NCBI RefSeq assembly: GCF_902829295.1
Contig: NZ_CADEPL010000056.1
Location: forward strand, 1 to 64,000
Direction: 5' to 3'
Source: Vogesella oryzae
Lineage (GTDB): Bacteria; Pseudomonadota; Gammaproteobacteria; Burkholderiales; Chromobacteriaceae
Length of the DNA stretch: 64,000 nucleotides
Shown here: positions 6,873 through 15,980 of the stretch, piece after piece
How positions within the stretch are numbered: position 1 is the first letter of the stretch
How the letters are laid out: the number at the start of each line of letters is the position of its first letter
Translations under genes and position numbers: made by a program
The notes under the pieces: model-generated
What the model was told of the DNA's origin: nothing
Seen by the model: only the letters and a program-made list of their open reading frames with translations
Database searches by the model: none

Positions 6873-9500
6873 ATGTCGGTACCTTTGAAATCCCTGATCG
6901 AACGCCTTACACCTGCTGCTCGCCGGTGCGTGGAACAGGCGGCCAGTCGTGCCTTGGCGCGGACACACTTCGAAATCGAGATCGAGCATGTGCTGCTGAC
7001 CTTGCTGGACGAGAACGATAATGCCGCCATTGCCGCACTGCAGGCCGGTGGCGTGGATATTCCCGTTTTGCAACAGGCGCTGGAGCGGGCACTGGATGGT
7101 TTCCGCAGCGGCAACAGCCGTAACCCGGTGCTGTCGGCGTGGTTGCCAAAATGGCTGGAGAAAGCCTGGTTGCTGGCCAGCGCGGAATTCGGACAGGACA
7201 GCGTCTCTACCCTCGACCTGCTGCTGGCGTTGCTGCGTGACGAGAGTTTGCGCCCGGCCGTGCAAAGCGGCTGCCCGACGCTGTTGCAGCTGGATGCCGG
7301 CCGGCTGCTGCCGGCCTATGCCGCGTTACGCCAGCATGGCGGCGAGTCGGCCGAAGGCGGGCCGGCTGGCGCGGATCCGGCGGCGGCACCAGTCACGGCC
7401 GCCAAGGTACGGGGCGGGGCTGCGCTGGACAAGTACACCATCGATCTTACTGCCCAGGCCCGAGCCGGCAAGATCGACCCGGTGCTGGGGCGCGAGGTAG
7501 AAATCCGCCAGATGATCGACATCCTGATGCGCCGCCGGCAGAACAATCCCATCCTCACCGGCGAGCCTGGCGTGGGCAAGACCGCGGTGGTGGAAGGGCT
7601 GGCGCGCAAGATCGTGCACGGCGAGGTACCGCCGGTGCTGACCGGTGTGGCGCTGCGCACACTGGACCTGGGCCTGCTGCAGGCCGGCGCCAGCGTCAAG
7701 GGCGAGTTCGAGAACCGCCTGCGCCAGGTGATCGATGAGGTCAAGGCCAGTCCGGTGCCCATCATCCTGTTCATCGACGAGGCGCATACCCTGATCGGCG
7801 CCGGCGGTGCCGCCGGGCAGAACGATGCGGCCAACCTGTTGAAGCCGGCGCTGGCGCGTGGCGAGTTGCGTACCATCGCCGCTACCACCTGGGCGGAATA
7901 CAAGAAGTACTTCGAGAAAGACGCCGCACTGGCGCGTCGTTTCCAGGTGGTGAAGGTGGAGGAGCCGGCACCGGAGATCGCGGTGCAGATGGTGCGCGGC
8001 CTGGCGCAGGCCATGGCCGAGCACCACCAGGTGGAGATTCTGGAAGAGGCGGTAGCGGCGGCAGTACACCTGTCCAGCCGCTACATCACCGGCCGTCAGT
8101 TGCCGGACAAAGCCATCAGTGTGCTCGACACCGCCTGCGCCCGCGTGGCGCTGTCTCGTGCCGGCAAACCGGGGCCGGTCGAGGATGTGGCCGTGCTGAT
8201 CGCCAACGTGGAGCGCGAGATTGCCGCATTGCAGCGCGAGGAAGGTCATGGCGAGAGAATCGACGAGCTGGAAGCCCGCCGCGAGCAGCTGCAGGATGAT
8301 CTGGCGCAATTGCATGCCGCCTGGCAGACGCAGCAGCAACTGGTCGCCGAGATCGATGCTGCTCGCCAGCAGCCAGCTGAGAGCAAAGGCGGCAAAACCC
8401 GCAAGGCCAGCCCGTTGCAGAGCAAACGCAAGGCATTGCGCGAGCTGCAGCAGACGCAGCCACTGGCGTTCGAGTGCGTGGATGAAAACGTGATCGCCGA
8501 CGTGATAGCCGGCTGGACCGGCATTCCGCTGGGCCGCATGGTTAGCAACGAACTGGCGCAGGTGCAGCGCCTGGCTACCCTGCTGGGCGAGCGGGTGATC
8601 GGTCAGGACCACGCGCTGCGGCAGATTGCCGAGCGGGTGCAGATCGCCAAGGCCGGGCTGGAAGACCCGGGCAAGCCCAAGGGCGTGTTCCTGCTGGTGG
8701 GGCCGTCCGGCGTGGGCAAGACCGAAACCGCGCTGGCGCTGGCCGAGGCGCTGTACGGCGGCGAGCGCAATCTGGTCACCATCAATATGTCGGAATACCA
8801 GGAGGCGCACAGCGTATCCGGGCTGAAAGGCTCGCCGCCGGGCTATGTCGGCTATGGCGAGGGCGGTGTGCTCACCGAGGCAGTGCGGCGCAAGCCTTAT
8901 TCGGTGGTGTTGCTGGATGAAGTGGAAAAAGCGCACCCGGACGTGCTGGAGCTGTTCTTCCAGGTATTCGACAAGGGCGTGCTGGAAGACAGCGAAGGCC
9001 GCGAGGTGGACTTCAAGAACACCATCATCCTGCTCACCTCCAACGCCGGCACTGAGCTGGTGATGCGCGCCTGCGAACACGGCGTGACGGTGGAAGGCGA
9101 AACCCGCGCTCCTGGCGCCGAAGACCTGGTGGAAGTGCTGCGGCCAACCTTGCAGCAGGTGTTCAAACCTGCCTTCCTCGGCCGGCTGGACATCGTGCCT
9201 TACTTCCCGATCAGCGACGACGTACTGCATGCCATCGTGCAACTGAAGTTGGAGCGTATCCGTCGCCGCATTGCCGACAATCACGGCGCACAAGTGGAGT
9301 TCCCGGACGAGTTGGCCGCGACCATGGCCGCGCGCTGTCTGGACGTGGACAGCGGTGCCCGCAACGCCGATGCCATCCTCACCCGTACTCTGCTGGCGCA
9401 AATCTCCAGCGATCTGCTGGCGCGCATGGCCAGCGGCAAACCGGTGAAGAAGATTGCCGTGGCGCTGAAAGGCGAGGCGCTCAAGGTACGTGTGAGCTAA
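6873..9500 (+). CDS. clpV: Type VI secretion sheath-recycling ATPase ClpV/TssH
   Basis: This is an 875-residue class I AAA+ unfoldase. It has an N-terminal Clp-N domain, a first ATPase domain with Walker A GEPGVGKT (about residue 230) and Walker B FIDEAH (about 300), a middle domain of coiled-coil character (about 430-540), and a second ATPase domain with GPSGVGKTE (about 610) and LLDEVEKAH (about 680). ClpV disassembles contracted TssB/TssC sheaths in the cytoplasm. Location after tssF-tssG separates it from housekeeping ClpB, as do the extended N-terminus and middle region. The TGCGGCCAAC word occurs at 7827, 9140 and (reverse) 9311. Confidence 0.96.
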   Translation: MSVPLKSLIERLTPAARRCVEQAASRALARTHFEIEIEHVLLTLLDENDNAAIAALQAGGVDIPVLQQALERALDGFRSGNSRNPVLSAWLPKWLEKAWLLASAEFGQDSVSTLDLLLALLRDESLRPAVQSGCPTLLQLDAGRLLPAYAALRQHGGESAEGGPAGADPAAAPVTAAKVRGGAALDKYTIDLTAQARAGKIDPVLGREVEIRQMIDILMRRRQNNPILTGEPGVGKTAVVEGLARKIVHGEVPPVLTGVALRTLDLGLLQAGASVKGEFENRLRQVIDEVKASPVPIILFIDEAHTLIGAGGAAGQNDAANLLKPALARGELRTIAATTWAEYKKYFEKDAALARRFQVVKVEEPAPEIAVQMVRGLAQAMAEHHQVEILEEAVAAAVHLSSRYITGRQLPDKAISVLDTACARVALSRAGKPGPVEDVAVLIANVEREIAALQREEGHGERIDELEARREQLQDDLAQLHAAWQTQQQLVAEIDAARQQPAESKGGKTRKASPLQSKRKALRELQQTQPLAFECVDENVIADVIAGWTGIPLGRMVSNELAQVQRLATLLGERVIGQDHALRQIAERVQIAKAGLEDPGKPKGVFLLVGPSGVGKTETALALAEALYGGERNLVTINMSEYQEAHSVSGLKGSPPGYVGYGEGGVLTEAVRRKPYSVVLLDEVEKAHPDVLELFFQVFDKGVLEDSEGREVDFKNTIILLTSNAGTELVMRACEHGVTVEGETRAPGAEDLVEVLRPTLQQVFKPAFLGRLDIVPYFPISDDVLHAIVQLKLERIRRRIADNHGAQVEFPDELAATMAARCLDVDSGARNADAILTRTLLAQISSDLLARMASGKPVKKIAVALKGEALKVRVS

Positions 9501-9512
9501 GAGGCGGGAACC

Positions 9513-10919
9513 ATGCTGAAACTGCTGGCCCTGCTGGGCCTGTCTACCTTGCTGTGGTGGGCGGCGTTGTGGCTGCTCATCCCGGTGAACTGGCAACAAG
9601 TCAGCCCGACTGCCATGTTGCTGCTGCACCTGCTGCCGCCGCTGTTGTTGACGGCGTTGGCCTTTTTCTGGCGACAGCGCCGCCTGCGCCAGGAGCAGGC
9701 AGCCGCCAAGGCGCAGGCGGATGCCGACGCTGCCATCTTGCAGTCGCAGCGCGATGAAGCGCGCGCACAGCATCTGCATGCATTGCAACAGCGGCAACAG
9801 GTAGTGCATTGCCGCTGGCTGTGGGTGCAGGCGCTGCCGCAGCGCGACGAGCCGGCCTGGCTGGCAGAGCTGCCGGATGCGTGCGCATGGGAGCTGCTGG
9901 CAAACGACGACCTGGAAACCGGCGAGGTGCTCGATAGCCTGCAACAGAGCGCCGCTGCCGGTCTGGAAGCGCTGTACGCCGAACTGCCGGGGGCCGCGGC
10001 CTTGCCGCTGCTGCTGGAAGTGCTGCCCGGAACCAGCGGTGTGGAACAGGTTGGCCGCATCAAGCAGTGGCAGCAACAGGCATGGCAACAGCTGCACGGC
10101 GATATGCCACCTCCGGCCAGCGATTGTCGCTTCCTGCCGGGGAGTGGCACGGTAGCCGATCGCGTGCAGCAGTTCCTGGCGCAGGATCCGGAGCTGCCGG
10201 GGGCGGTACTGCTGTCGCTGGATGCACCGCGGGCGGCATGGGATCCGGATGACGAGGCCGACGCCACGACCCGGCAACAATGGCGGGAGCAGGGGCGCCC
10301 CGGCGCCGCAGTCGTATTGATGTTGTTCCTGCGTGACGGGCTGAGTGCGGTAGAGGGCGATATGCAAGCCTTGGCGGCTGATCCCTATCAGCCGTACTGG
10401 GAGCGCGACCCGGCCGGTGCCAGTGCCGGTTGGGGGCGGGTGCCGGCTGGCGCGCAGCAAGCGCTGGCAGCTTTGCCGCTGCTCGGCTGCCTGGCGCAAT
10501 CCGCCCAGGGAGTACCGGGACGGGTGGGGACGCTGCAGCTTACCCGGCAGTTGCAGCCGTTGCTGGACAACGCGCTGGTGAATGCCAGCCTGCTGGATTT
10601 CCCTTTCAGCGCCGAAGATGCGGACCCGGCACGCAACCAGGCCGACAGTGTGGCCTGGCTGGTGCATAACGGTGGCGATGTGGATGTCGGCGGTGTGCGC
10701 ATGGCGGCCATCGGCAGCAATCTTTCCCGCCACCAGATCGGGCTCGATCTGGTGGAAGAAGCCAGCAATCTGGTGCGCGAATGGGGAGATGTCGGCGCGG
10801 CCGCGCCAGCACTGCTGGCGGCATTGGCGGTCAGCCACTGTGCCCGCTTGTCCGCACCGGCCGTGCTGGCGCAGTTTCAACATGATCATGCCGCATTGGG
10901 GCTGGTACGGCCGGCCTGA
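9513..10919 (+). CDS. Unrecognised membrane-anchored protein in the T6SS cluster
   Basis: I do not recognise the family of this 468-residue protein. Two hydrophobic segments near the N-terminus (about residues 3-24 and 33-52) suggest an inner-membrane anchor. A Gln/Ala/Arg-rich helical stretch (about 55-95) follows, then a long soluble part rich in Ala, Leu and Gln. A C-terminal block (NLSRHQIGLDLVEEASN, LLAALAVSHCARL) looks globular. It lies 12 bases after clpV and 12 bases before the PAAR gene, so it is almost certainly in the T6SS operon. It is neither TssJ, TssL nor TssM by sequence. A structural accessory or effector-handling role is possible but not shown. Confidence 0.6.
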   Translation: MLKLLALLGLSTLLWWAALWLLIPVNWQQVSPTAMLLLHLLPPLLLTALAFFWRQRRLRQEQAAAKAQADADAAILQSQRDEARAQHLHALQQRQQVVHCRWLWVQALPQRDEPAWLAELPDACAWELLANDDLETGEVLDSLQQSAAAGLEALYAELPGAAALPLLLEVLPGTSGVEQVGRIKQWQQQAWQQLHGDMPPPASDCRFLPGSGTVADRVQQFLAQDPELPGAVLLSLDAPRAAWDPDDEADATTRQQWREQGRPGAAVVLMLFLRDGLSAVEGDMQALAADPYQPYWERDPAGASAGWGRVPAGAQQALAALPLLGCLAQSAQGVPGRVGTLQLTRQLQPLLDNALVNASLLDFPFSAEDADPARNQADSVAWLVHNGGDVDVGGVRMAAIGSNLSRHQIGLDLVEEASNLVREWGDVGAAAPALLAALAVSHCARLSAPAVLAQFQHDHAALGLVRPA

Positions 10920-10931
10920 CGGGAGAACGGG

Positions 10932-11195
10932 ATGAAACGAGTGATACGGTTGGGCGATCCGACCAGCCATGGCGGTCAGGTAGTCAGTGCCGCCTCGACT
11001 ACGACGCTGTTTGGCAAACAGGTGGCGTTGCTGGGCGACAAGGTGACTTGCCCGCAGCAGGGCCATGTCAACTGCAGCATTGTGGAAGGTGATGGCAGCT
11101 GGCTGGTAGGTGGCAAGCCGGTAGCGCTGGAAGGCCACAAGGTTAGTTGTGGTGCCACGCTGATTTCCACCATGCCGGAAGTGGGCAAAGGCTGA
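10932..11195 (+). CDS. PAAR-domain T6SS spike-tip protein
   Basis: This 87-residue protein is essentially one PAAR domain: RVIRLGDPTSHGGQVV, GKQVALLGDKVTCPQQGH, VGGKPVALEGHKVSCGATL. PAAR proteins form the sharp metal-binding tip on VgrG; the His and Cys residues (H13, C40, H44, H69, C73 approximately) are the likely metal ligands. It is the minimal form with no fused toxin domain. The gene sits between the unrecognised membrane protein and tssA with 12- and 24-base gaps. Confidence 0.95.
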   Translation: MKRVIRLGDPTSHGGQVVSAASTTTLFGKQVALLGDKVTCPQQGHVNCSIVEGDGSWLVGGKPVALEGHKVSCGATLISTMPEVGKG

Positions 11196-11219
11196 ATGCG
11201 ACAAGATTGGGAACACAAC

Positions 11220-12299
11220 ATGACACTGGAACAACTTCTGGCCCCGATCGCGGGGCCGCAGCCAGCGGGCGAGGACATGAGCTACTCGGCGCTGTTCGAC
11301 CAGATCCGCGAAGCGCGCCGCAGCGACGACCCGTCGCTGGCACAGGGCGACTGGGAGCAGACACTGAAGCAGGCCGACTGGCCCAAGGTAGTGAAACTGT
11401 GCGAGCAGGCCCTGGCGGAGCAGAGCAAGGATCTGCAGCTGCTGGTGTGGTATGCGGAAGCCAAGACCAAGGTGGAAGGGCTGGCGGGCTTGCAGTTGGC
11501 CCTGGGCGCACTGGATGGCTGGCTGCAGCAGTATTGGGAGAGCGGTTATCCGGAACTGGATCCGCATGACTTTGACGAACGGGTTGGCAAGCTGGAGTGG
11601 CTCAATCTGCAGCTTGGGGTGGCGGTACGCGAGGTCGCGCTGACCCGGCCGGAATCCGGAGGTTACAGCTGGCAGCAGTGGCAGCAGTCGCGCGAGGTCG
11701 ACAACCTCGGGCTGAAGAATCCGGAAGCGCGCGAGGCGGCATTGGCCGAGGGCAAGCTGGCTGGCGAAACTTTCGACAAAGCAGCACAGCAATCGGGGGC
11801 CGCATGGTTCCAGCAGTGCATGGAGCAACTGGTGGCGGTATTGGCAAGTTACGAGGCGCTGGATGCCAGCATCGACCTGCGGTTTGGCGCGCAAGCGCCT
11901 AGTTTGGCCGAGCTGCGCAATGCGTTGTATGCCTGCCAGGATCTGGTGCTGCGCTATCGCCAGCAGCTGGCTCCGGCCACTGCGAGTCCGGCAGTCCCCC
12001 CCCGCACCGTTATCGAGGAGAAAGTCGTGAGCCAGCCGATTACCGTTACGCCCGCTGCGTTGGCCGCGCCGGTTGCCGATTTCGGTGGCCCGATCGCCAA
12101 CCGCCAGCAGGCTGTGCAGATGCTGACCGAGGTAGCGCGCTATTTTCGTCGTAACGAGCCGCATAGCCCGGTGTCGCTGCTGGCGGAACGGGCCGCACGC
12201 TGGGCAGAGATGAGCCTGGAAGAATGGCTGCAGCATGTGGTAAAGGATGACTCCACCCTGCGGCAACTGCAGGAACTGCTGGACGTGCGCGACAACTGA
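11220..12299 (+). CDS. tssA: Type VI secretion protein TssA
   Basis: The product (359 residues from ATG 11220) opens with the ImpA_N domain signature [20 protein letters not shown] followed by [20 protein letters not shown], typical of TssA, which primes sheath assembly at the baseplate and caps the growing sheath. After about residue 255 a linker ([13 protein letters not shown]) leads to a C-terminal helical region containing [20 protein letters not shown], the conserved C-terminal block of one TssA class. An in-frame ATG at 11196 is also possible, but 11220 fits the conserved start. The linker is encoded over a run of eight C bases at 11996-12003, where slippage would frameshift the gene. 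Confidence 0.93.
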   Translation: MTLEQLLAPIAGPQPAGEDMSYSALFDQIREARRSDDPSLAQGDWEQTLKQADWPKVVKLCEQALAEQSKDLQLLVWYAEAKTKVEGLAGLQLALGALDGWLQQYWESGYPELDPHDFDERVGKLEWLNLQLGVAVREVALTRPESGGYSWQQWQQSREVDNLGLKNPEAREAALAEGKLAGETFDKAAQQSGAAWFQQCMEQLVAVLASYEALDASIDLRFGAQAPSLAELRNALYACQDLVLRYRQQLAPATASPAVPPRTVIEEKVVSQPITVTPAALAAPVADFGGPIANRQQAVQMLTEVARYFRRNEPHSPVSLLAERAARWAEMSLEEWLQHVVKDDSTLRQLQELLDVRDN

Positions 12300-12306
12300 G
12301 TCGGTA

Positions 12307-12315
12307 GTTGGCCGC
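12307..12315 (-). repeat. Single intergenic copy of GCGGCCAAC (reverse)
   Basis: GTTGGCCGC lies 8 bases after the tssA stop, in the gap before dusA. It is followed by GC-rich inverted sequence (CCCTCCCGGGGCCGGG) without a T run, so termination here is uncertain. Confidence 0.85.
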
Positions 12316-12377
12316 AGGCAGGCGTGGCGGAGCCCTCCCGGGGCCGGGCGGTACACCTGCCATTTGCCGCAGGAGTG

Positions 12378-12406
12378 TTGACCCAAGGCAGGGGGCTGGG
12401 GATAAT
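12378..12406 (+). promoter_or_regulatory. Candidate sigma-70 promoter for dusA
   Basis: TTGACC at 12378-12383 and GATAAT at 12401-12406 are separated by 17 bases, a good match to the -35/-10 consensus. The -10 lies 44 bases before the dusA ATG. It also marks the end of the T6SS operon. Confidence 0.6.
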
Positions 12407-12450
12407 CCAGCCTCTTTTCAAATGCTTAGCGCAGATTGCCACCTGTTTCG

Positions 12451-13446
12451 ATGACCGTAGCACCCACCGCCTTGCCCCCGCGCCGCCTGTCCGTAGCTCC
12501 GATGCTGGACTGGACCGACCGCCACTACCGCTACTTCGCGCGCCTGATCACCAAGCACACCTGGCTGTACACCGAGATGGTGACCACCGGTGCGCTGCTG
12601 CATGGCGATGTTGGCCGCCACCTGCGCTACCACGAAGCGGAGCATCCGATTGCGCTGCAGCTGGGTGGCAGCGAGCCGGCCGAGCTGGCGCAGTGCGCGC
12701 GACTGGCGCAGCAGTGGGGCTATGACGAGGTGAATCTGAACGTGGGCTGTCCGTCGGAGCGGGTGCAGAAGGGCGCGTTCGGTGCCTGCCTGATGGCCGA
12801 GCCGCAACTGGTAGCCGATTGCGTGAAGGCGATGCGCGACGTGGTGGATATCGACGTGACGGTGAAGCATCGCATCGGTATCGACCAGATCGACAGCTAC
12901 GACTACATGCGCGAGTTTGTGGATACCGTGGCCGAGGCCGGCTGCCGTACCTTCATCGTGCATGCGCGCAACGCCATCCTGAAGGGCCTGAGCCCGAAGG
13001 AGAACCGCGAGATTCCGCCGCTGAAGTACGACTACGTCTACCGGCTGAAGCAGGAGCGTCCGGAGCTGGAAATCATCATCAACGGCGGCATCAAGACCAA
13101 TGCCGAGATTGCCGGCCACCTGCAGCATGTGGATGGCGTGATGGTTGGCCGCGAGGCGTATCACAACCCCTACCTGATGGCGAGCTGGGATGCCGACTTC
13201 TACGGCGACGCCAGCCCGGTGCGTTCGCGCGGCAAGGTGGTGGAGGCGCTGCTGCCCTATGTGGCCGAGCGCTTGCAGGATGGCAGCAGCGTGCGTCACA
13301 TCGCACGCCATGTGCTGGGGCTGTTCCACGGCGAGCCGGGTGGCCGCCAGTGGCGGCGCCTGCTGTCCGATGCCAAGGCGCTGAAGGATGCGGACGAGCG
13401 TCTGTTTATCGAAGCCATGCTGGCCACCCAGGGCCAGCCGGTCTGA
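12451..13446 (+). CDS. dusA: tRNA-dihydrouridine(20/20a) synthase
   Basis: The 331-residue FMN-dependent enzyme reduces uridine to dihydrouridine in the tRNA D-loop. Family features: SVAPMLDWTDRHYRYFARL at the N-terminus (the DusA-specific form), LNVGCPSERVQKGAFGACLM with the catalytic Cys at about residue 99, VKHRIGID in the barrel core, and the FMN-phosphate loop INGGIKTNAEI followed by DGVMVGREAYHNPY. ATG 12451 is preferred to an upstream TTG five codons earlier because length and start then match the family. The TGCGGCCAAC word occurs reversed at 12610 and 13144. Confidence 0.95.
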   Translation: MTVAPTALPPRRLSVAPMLDWTDRHYRYFARLITKHTWLYTEMVTTGALLHGDVGRHLRYHEAEHPIALQLGGSEPAELAQCARLAQQWGYDEVNLNVGCPSERVQKGAFGACLMAEPQLVADCVKAMRDVVDIDVTVKHRIGIDQIDSYDYMREFVDTVAEAGCRTFIVHARNAILKGLSPKENREIPPLKYDYVYRLKQERPELEIIINGGIKTNAEIAGHLQHVDGVMVGREAYHNPYLMASWDADFYGDASPVRSRGKVVEALLPYVAERLQDGSSVRHIARHVLGLFHGEPGGRQWRRLLSDAKALKDADERLFIEAMLATQGQPV

Positions 13447-13536
13447 TGATTTGGTAACATGGCGCCTTTCCCGCCCGGCCAGTCCGGGCGTTTTCACTGC
13501 CGGGGCCGTAAGGCTACCGGCGGGCTTGGAGCAAGC

Positions 13537-14133
13537 ATGATTGAAAAACTAGTGCTGGCCAGCAATAACGCCGGCAAGTTGAAGGAATTCTCGGCGCTGC
13601 TGGCGCCGCTGGGCGTAGAAGTGATCCCGCAGGGACAGCTGAATGTGCCGGAGTGCCCGGAGCCGCACGGCACCTTCCTGGAGAATGCGCTGGAGAAGGC
13701 GCGCCACGCCTGTCGCGTCACCGGCCTGCCGGCGCTGGCCGACGATTCCGGCATCTGCGTGGAAGCGCTGGGCGGTAAGCCCGGTGTGCTGTCGGCACGC
13801 TATGCCGGCGAGCCGAAATCGGACGCGCGCAACAACGCGCAGCTGATCGCCGATCTGCAAGGCCAGGGCAACCGCCGCGCCTACTACTATTGCGTGCTGG
13901 TGCTGCTGCGCCATGCCGACGACCCGCAGCCGCTGGTGGCGGACGGCGCCTGGTATGGCGAGGTGGTGGACACTGCATCCGGCAACGGCGGCTTCGGCTA
14001 CGACCCGCACTTCTGGCTGCCGGCGCATGGCTGCACCGTGGCCGATCTGCCGGCCGGCGTGAAGAACGGCATCAGCCACCGCGGCCAGGCAATGCAGGCG
14101 TTGCTGGCCAAGCTGCAGGCGCAGCTGGCATGA
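13537..14133 (+). CDS. rdgB: Non-canonical purine NTP pyrophosphatase (RdgB/HAM1 family)
   Basis: The 198-residue protein removes dITP, dXTP and ITP from the nucleotide pool by hydrolysing them to monophosphates. It has the family blocks LVLASNNAGKLKEF at the N-terminus, ADDSGICVEALGGKPGVLSA (about residues 68-88, metal/substrate binding) and GFGYDPHF (about 150). The ATG at 13537 is chosen because conserved sequence begins MIEKLVLASNN; the frame is open further upstream but has no family similarity. Its stop codon overlaps the hemW start (ATGA), so the two are translationally linked. Confidence 0.96.
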   Translation: MIEKLVLASNNAGKLKEFSALLAPLGVEVIPQGQLNVPECPEPHGTFLENALEKARHACRVTGLPALADDSGICVEALGGKPGVLSARYAGEPKSDARNNAQLIADLQGQGNRRAYYYCVLVLLRHADDPQPLVADGAWYGEVVDTASGNGGFGYDPHFWLPAHGCTVADLPAGVKNGISHRGQAMQALLAKLQAQLA

Positions 14134-15377
14134 GCGTGATCGACCTGTCGGCGTTGAAGGGCGGGCTGAGAGAACTGCCGCCGCTGTCGCTGTACATCCA
14201 TTTCCCGTGGTGCGTGAAGAAGTGCCCGTACTGCGACTTCAACTCGCATGAATTCCGTGCCGGCAGCATCCCGATTGCCAATGCGGCCAACACTGGCCGC
14301 AGCCGGGTGGGCGAGGGCTTCGACGAGATGGCCTATGTCGAGGCGCTGCTGCGCGACTTCGAATACAGCCTGCCGTCGATCTGGGGCCGCAGCATTAGCA
14401 CCATCTTCATGGGCGGCGGTACCCCCAGCCTGTTCAGTCCGCAGGCGATGGACGCGCTGCTGGCCGGTATCCGCGCCCGCGTGCGGCTGCAGCCGGATGC
14501 CGAGATCACCATGGAGGCCAATCCGGGCACTTTCGAGCGCGAGCGCTTCCACGGTTACCGCGATGCCGGCATCAACCGGCTGTCCATCGGGATCCAGAGC
14601 TTCAACCCGCGCCACCTGCAGGCGCTGGGCCGTATCCACGACGACGCCGAGGCGCGCCGCGCGGTGGAAACTGCGCTGAGCTGCTTCGATAACGTCAACC
14701 TCGACCTGATGTACGCGCTGCCGCAGCAGACGCTGGCCGAGGCGCTGGCGGATATCGACACCGCGCTGTCGTATGGCGTCAGCCACATTTCCGCCTACCA
14801 CCTCACCATCGAGCCGAACACGCTGTTCGCGGTGCAGCTGCCGCAGAACCTGCCGGACGACGAGCTGTCCGCCGACATGCAGGAGGCGATCGAGGCGCGG
14901 CTGGAAGGCGCCGGTTTCGTGCATTACGAGACTTCCGCCTTTGCGCAGCCGGGGCGCTTCGCCCGCCACAACGTCAACTACTGGCAGTTTGGCGACTACG
15001 TCGGCATCGGTGCCGGCGCGCATGGCAAGATCAGCTCGCACGCAGGTATCGTGCGCGAGATGCGCTACAAGCAGCCGGCGGCCTATCTGCAGGCGATTGC
15101 CGAGGGCAAGCCGGTGCAGAGCAGCCACAAGGTTGGCCGCAAGGACCTGCCGTTCGAATTCATGATGAACTTGCTGCGCCTTACTGGCGGTTTCGAGCTG
15201 CGACTGTTCAGCGAGCGCACCGGTTTGCCGGTATCCTGTATCCAATCGCAATTGCAGCAAGCGCGGGCGGAAGGGCTGATCGAACATGATCTCACCCACC
15301 CGCGGCCAACTTTGAAGGGCCAGCGCTTCCTGAATGACCTGTTAAACCTGTTCCTGCACGAAGACGGAGAAAACTGA
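14130..15377 (+). CDS. hemW: Radical SAM heme chaperone HemW (HemN-like)
   Basis: The 415-residue product has the radical-SAM cluster motif [11 protein letters not shown] (C-x3-C-x2-C) near residue 28, then [37 protein letters not shown] and YHLTIEPNT, and a C-terminal HemN domain ([16 protein letters not shown]). HemW proteins carry heme to target enzymes and are often mis-annotated as coproporphyrinogen oxidase; the shorter N-terminus and rdgB linkage support HemW. An insertion after [12 protein letters not shown] is longer than in E. coli. Start ATG 14130 overlaps the rdgB stop. The window-wide word occurs at 14283, 15132 (reverse) and 15302. Confidence 0.93.
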   Translation: MSVIDLSALKGGLRELPPLSLYIHFPWCVKKCPYCDFNSHEFRAGSIPIANAANTGRSRVGEGFDEMAYVEALLRDFEYSLPSIWGRSISTIFMGGGTPSLFSPQAMDALLAGIRARVRLQPDAEITMEANPGTFERERFHGYRDAGINRLSIGIQSFNPRHLQALGRIHDDAEARRAVETALSCFDNVNLDLMYALPQQTLAEALADIDTALSYGVSHISAYHLTIEPNTLFAVQLPQNLPDDELSADMQEAIEARLEGAGFVHYETSAFAQPGRFARHNVNYWQFGDYVGIGAGAHGKISSHAGIVREMRYKQPAAYLQAIAEGKPVQSSHKVGRKDLPFEFMMNLLRLTGGFELRLFSERTGLPVSCIQSQLQQARAEGLIEHDLTHPRPTLKGQRFLNDLLNLFLHEDGEN

Positions 15378-15379
15378 AA

Positions 15380-15766
15380 ATGGCTAAAGAGATCATCCAC
15401 ACCGACAAGGCCCCGGCAGCAATCGGCGCTTACTCCCAGGCAGTCAAAGCCGGCGATACCGTATACCTGTCCGGCCAGATCCCGCTCGACCCGGTGACCA
15501 TGACCGTGGTGGAAGGCGGTTTTGCTGCCGAGGCGCATCAGGTGTTCAAGAACCTGAAAGCCGTGTGTGAGGCCGCCGGTGGCAGCCTGGACCAGATCGT
15601 GAAGCTGAATGCCTTCCTGACCGACCTGTCCAACTTCGCCACTTTCAACGAAGTGATGAGCCAGTACATGAGCCAGCCGTTCCCGGCCCGCGCCGCCATC
15701 GGCGTGGCCAGCCTGCCGAAGGGCGTGCAGGTGGAAGCCGACGCGGTAATGGTGCTGGGCAACTGA
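15380..15766 (+). CDS. ridA: RidA-family 2-iminobutanoate/2-iminopropanoate deaminase
   Basis: This 128-residue protein shows the RidA (YjgF) signature throughout: [45 protein letters not shown] and [20 protein letters not shown], including the Arg (in PARAAIG) that binds the substrate carboxylate. RidA hydrolyses reactive enamines/imines made by PLP enzymes such as threonine dehydratase. It starts 2 bases after hemW and is followed by a terminator, so it is the last gene of the rdgB-hemW-ridA unit. Confidence 0.96.
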   Translation: MAKEIIHTDKAPAAIGAYSQAVKAGDTVYLSGQIPLDPVTMTVVEGGFAAEAHQVFKNLKAVCEAAGGSLDQIVKLNAFLTDLSNFATFNEVMSQYMSQPFPARAAIGVASLPKGVQVEADAVMVLGN

Positions 15767-15789
15767 TCACGCGATCAGCCTGGTAGTGA

Positions 15790-15813
15790 AAAGCGGCCTG
15801 CGGGCCGCTTTTT
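15790..15813 (+). terminator. Rho-independent terminator after ridA
   Basis: AAGCGGCC and GGCCGCTT pair around a TGCG loop, followed by TTTCTTT. It starts about 24 bases after the ridA stop. Confidence 0.85.
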
Positions 15814-15869
15814 CTTTGTGGCGACGGCTGCAGCGGGCAGCAGGGTTTTTCGTGCCGCGGCTGGCGCGT

Positions 15870-15878
15870 GCGGCCAAC
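15870..15878 (+). repeat. Single intergenic copy of GCGGCCAAC
   Basis: One copy (TGCGGCCAACGC) lies in the 214-base gap between ridA and the LysE-type gene. Apart from this and the terminator I see no other feature in that gap. Confidence 0.85.
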
Positions 15879-15980
15879 GCTGTGCCTCTGCGCGGTTTGG
15901 CAAAACAGACTGTTCCCGTGGCCGGCTCGGCTCGCTGCCGGCAGGCGGTTACACTGGCCGGCATTACCTGGGAGCCCGCC

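Noticed and set aside
7326-12386. Very long open frame (about 1690 codons) on the minus strand across clpV to tssA
   Set aside because: It mirrors well-recognised T6SS genes on the plus strand; GC-rich codon use keeps the opposite frame open. The translation is low-complexity His/Gln/Leu-rich without any family match.
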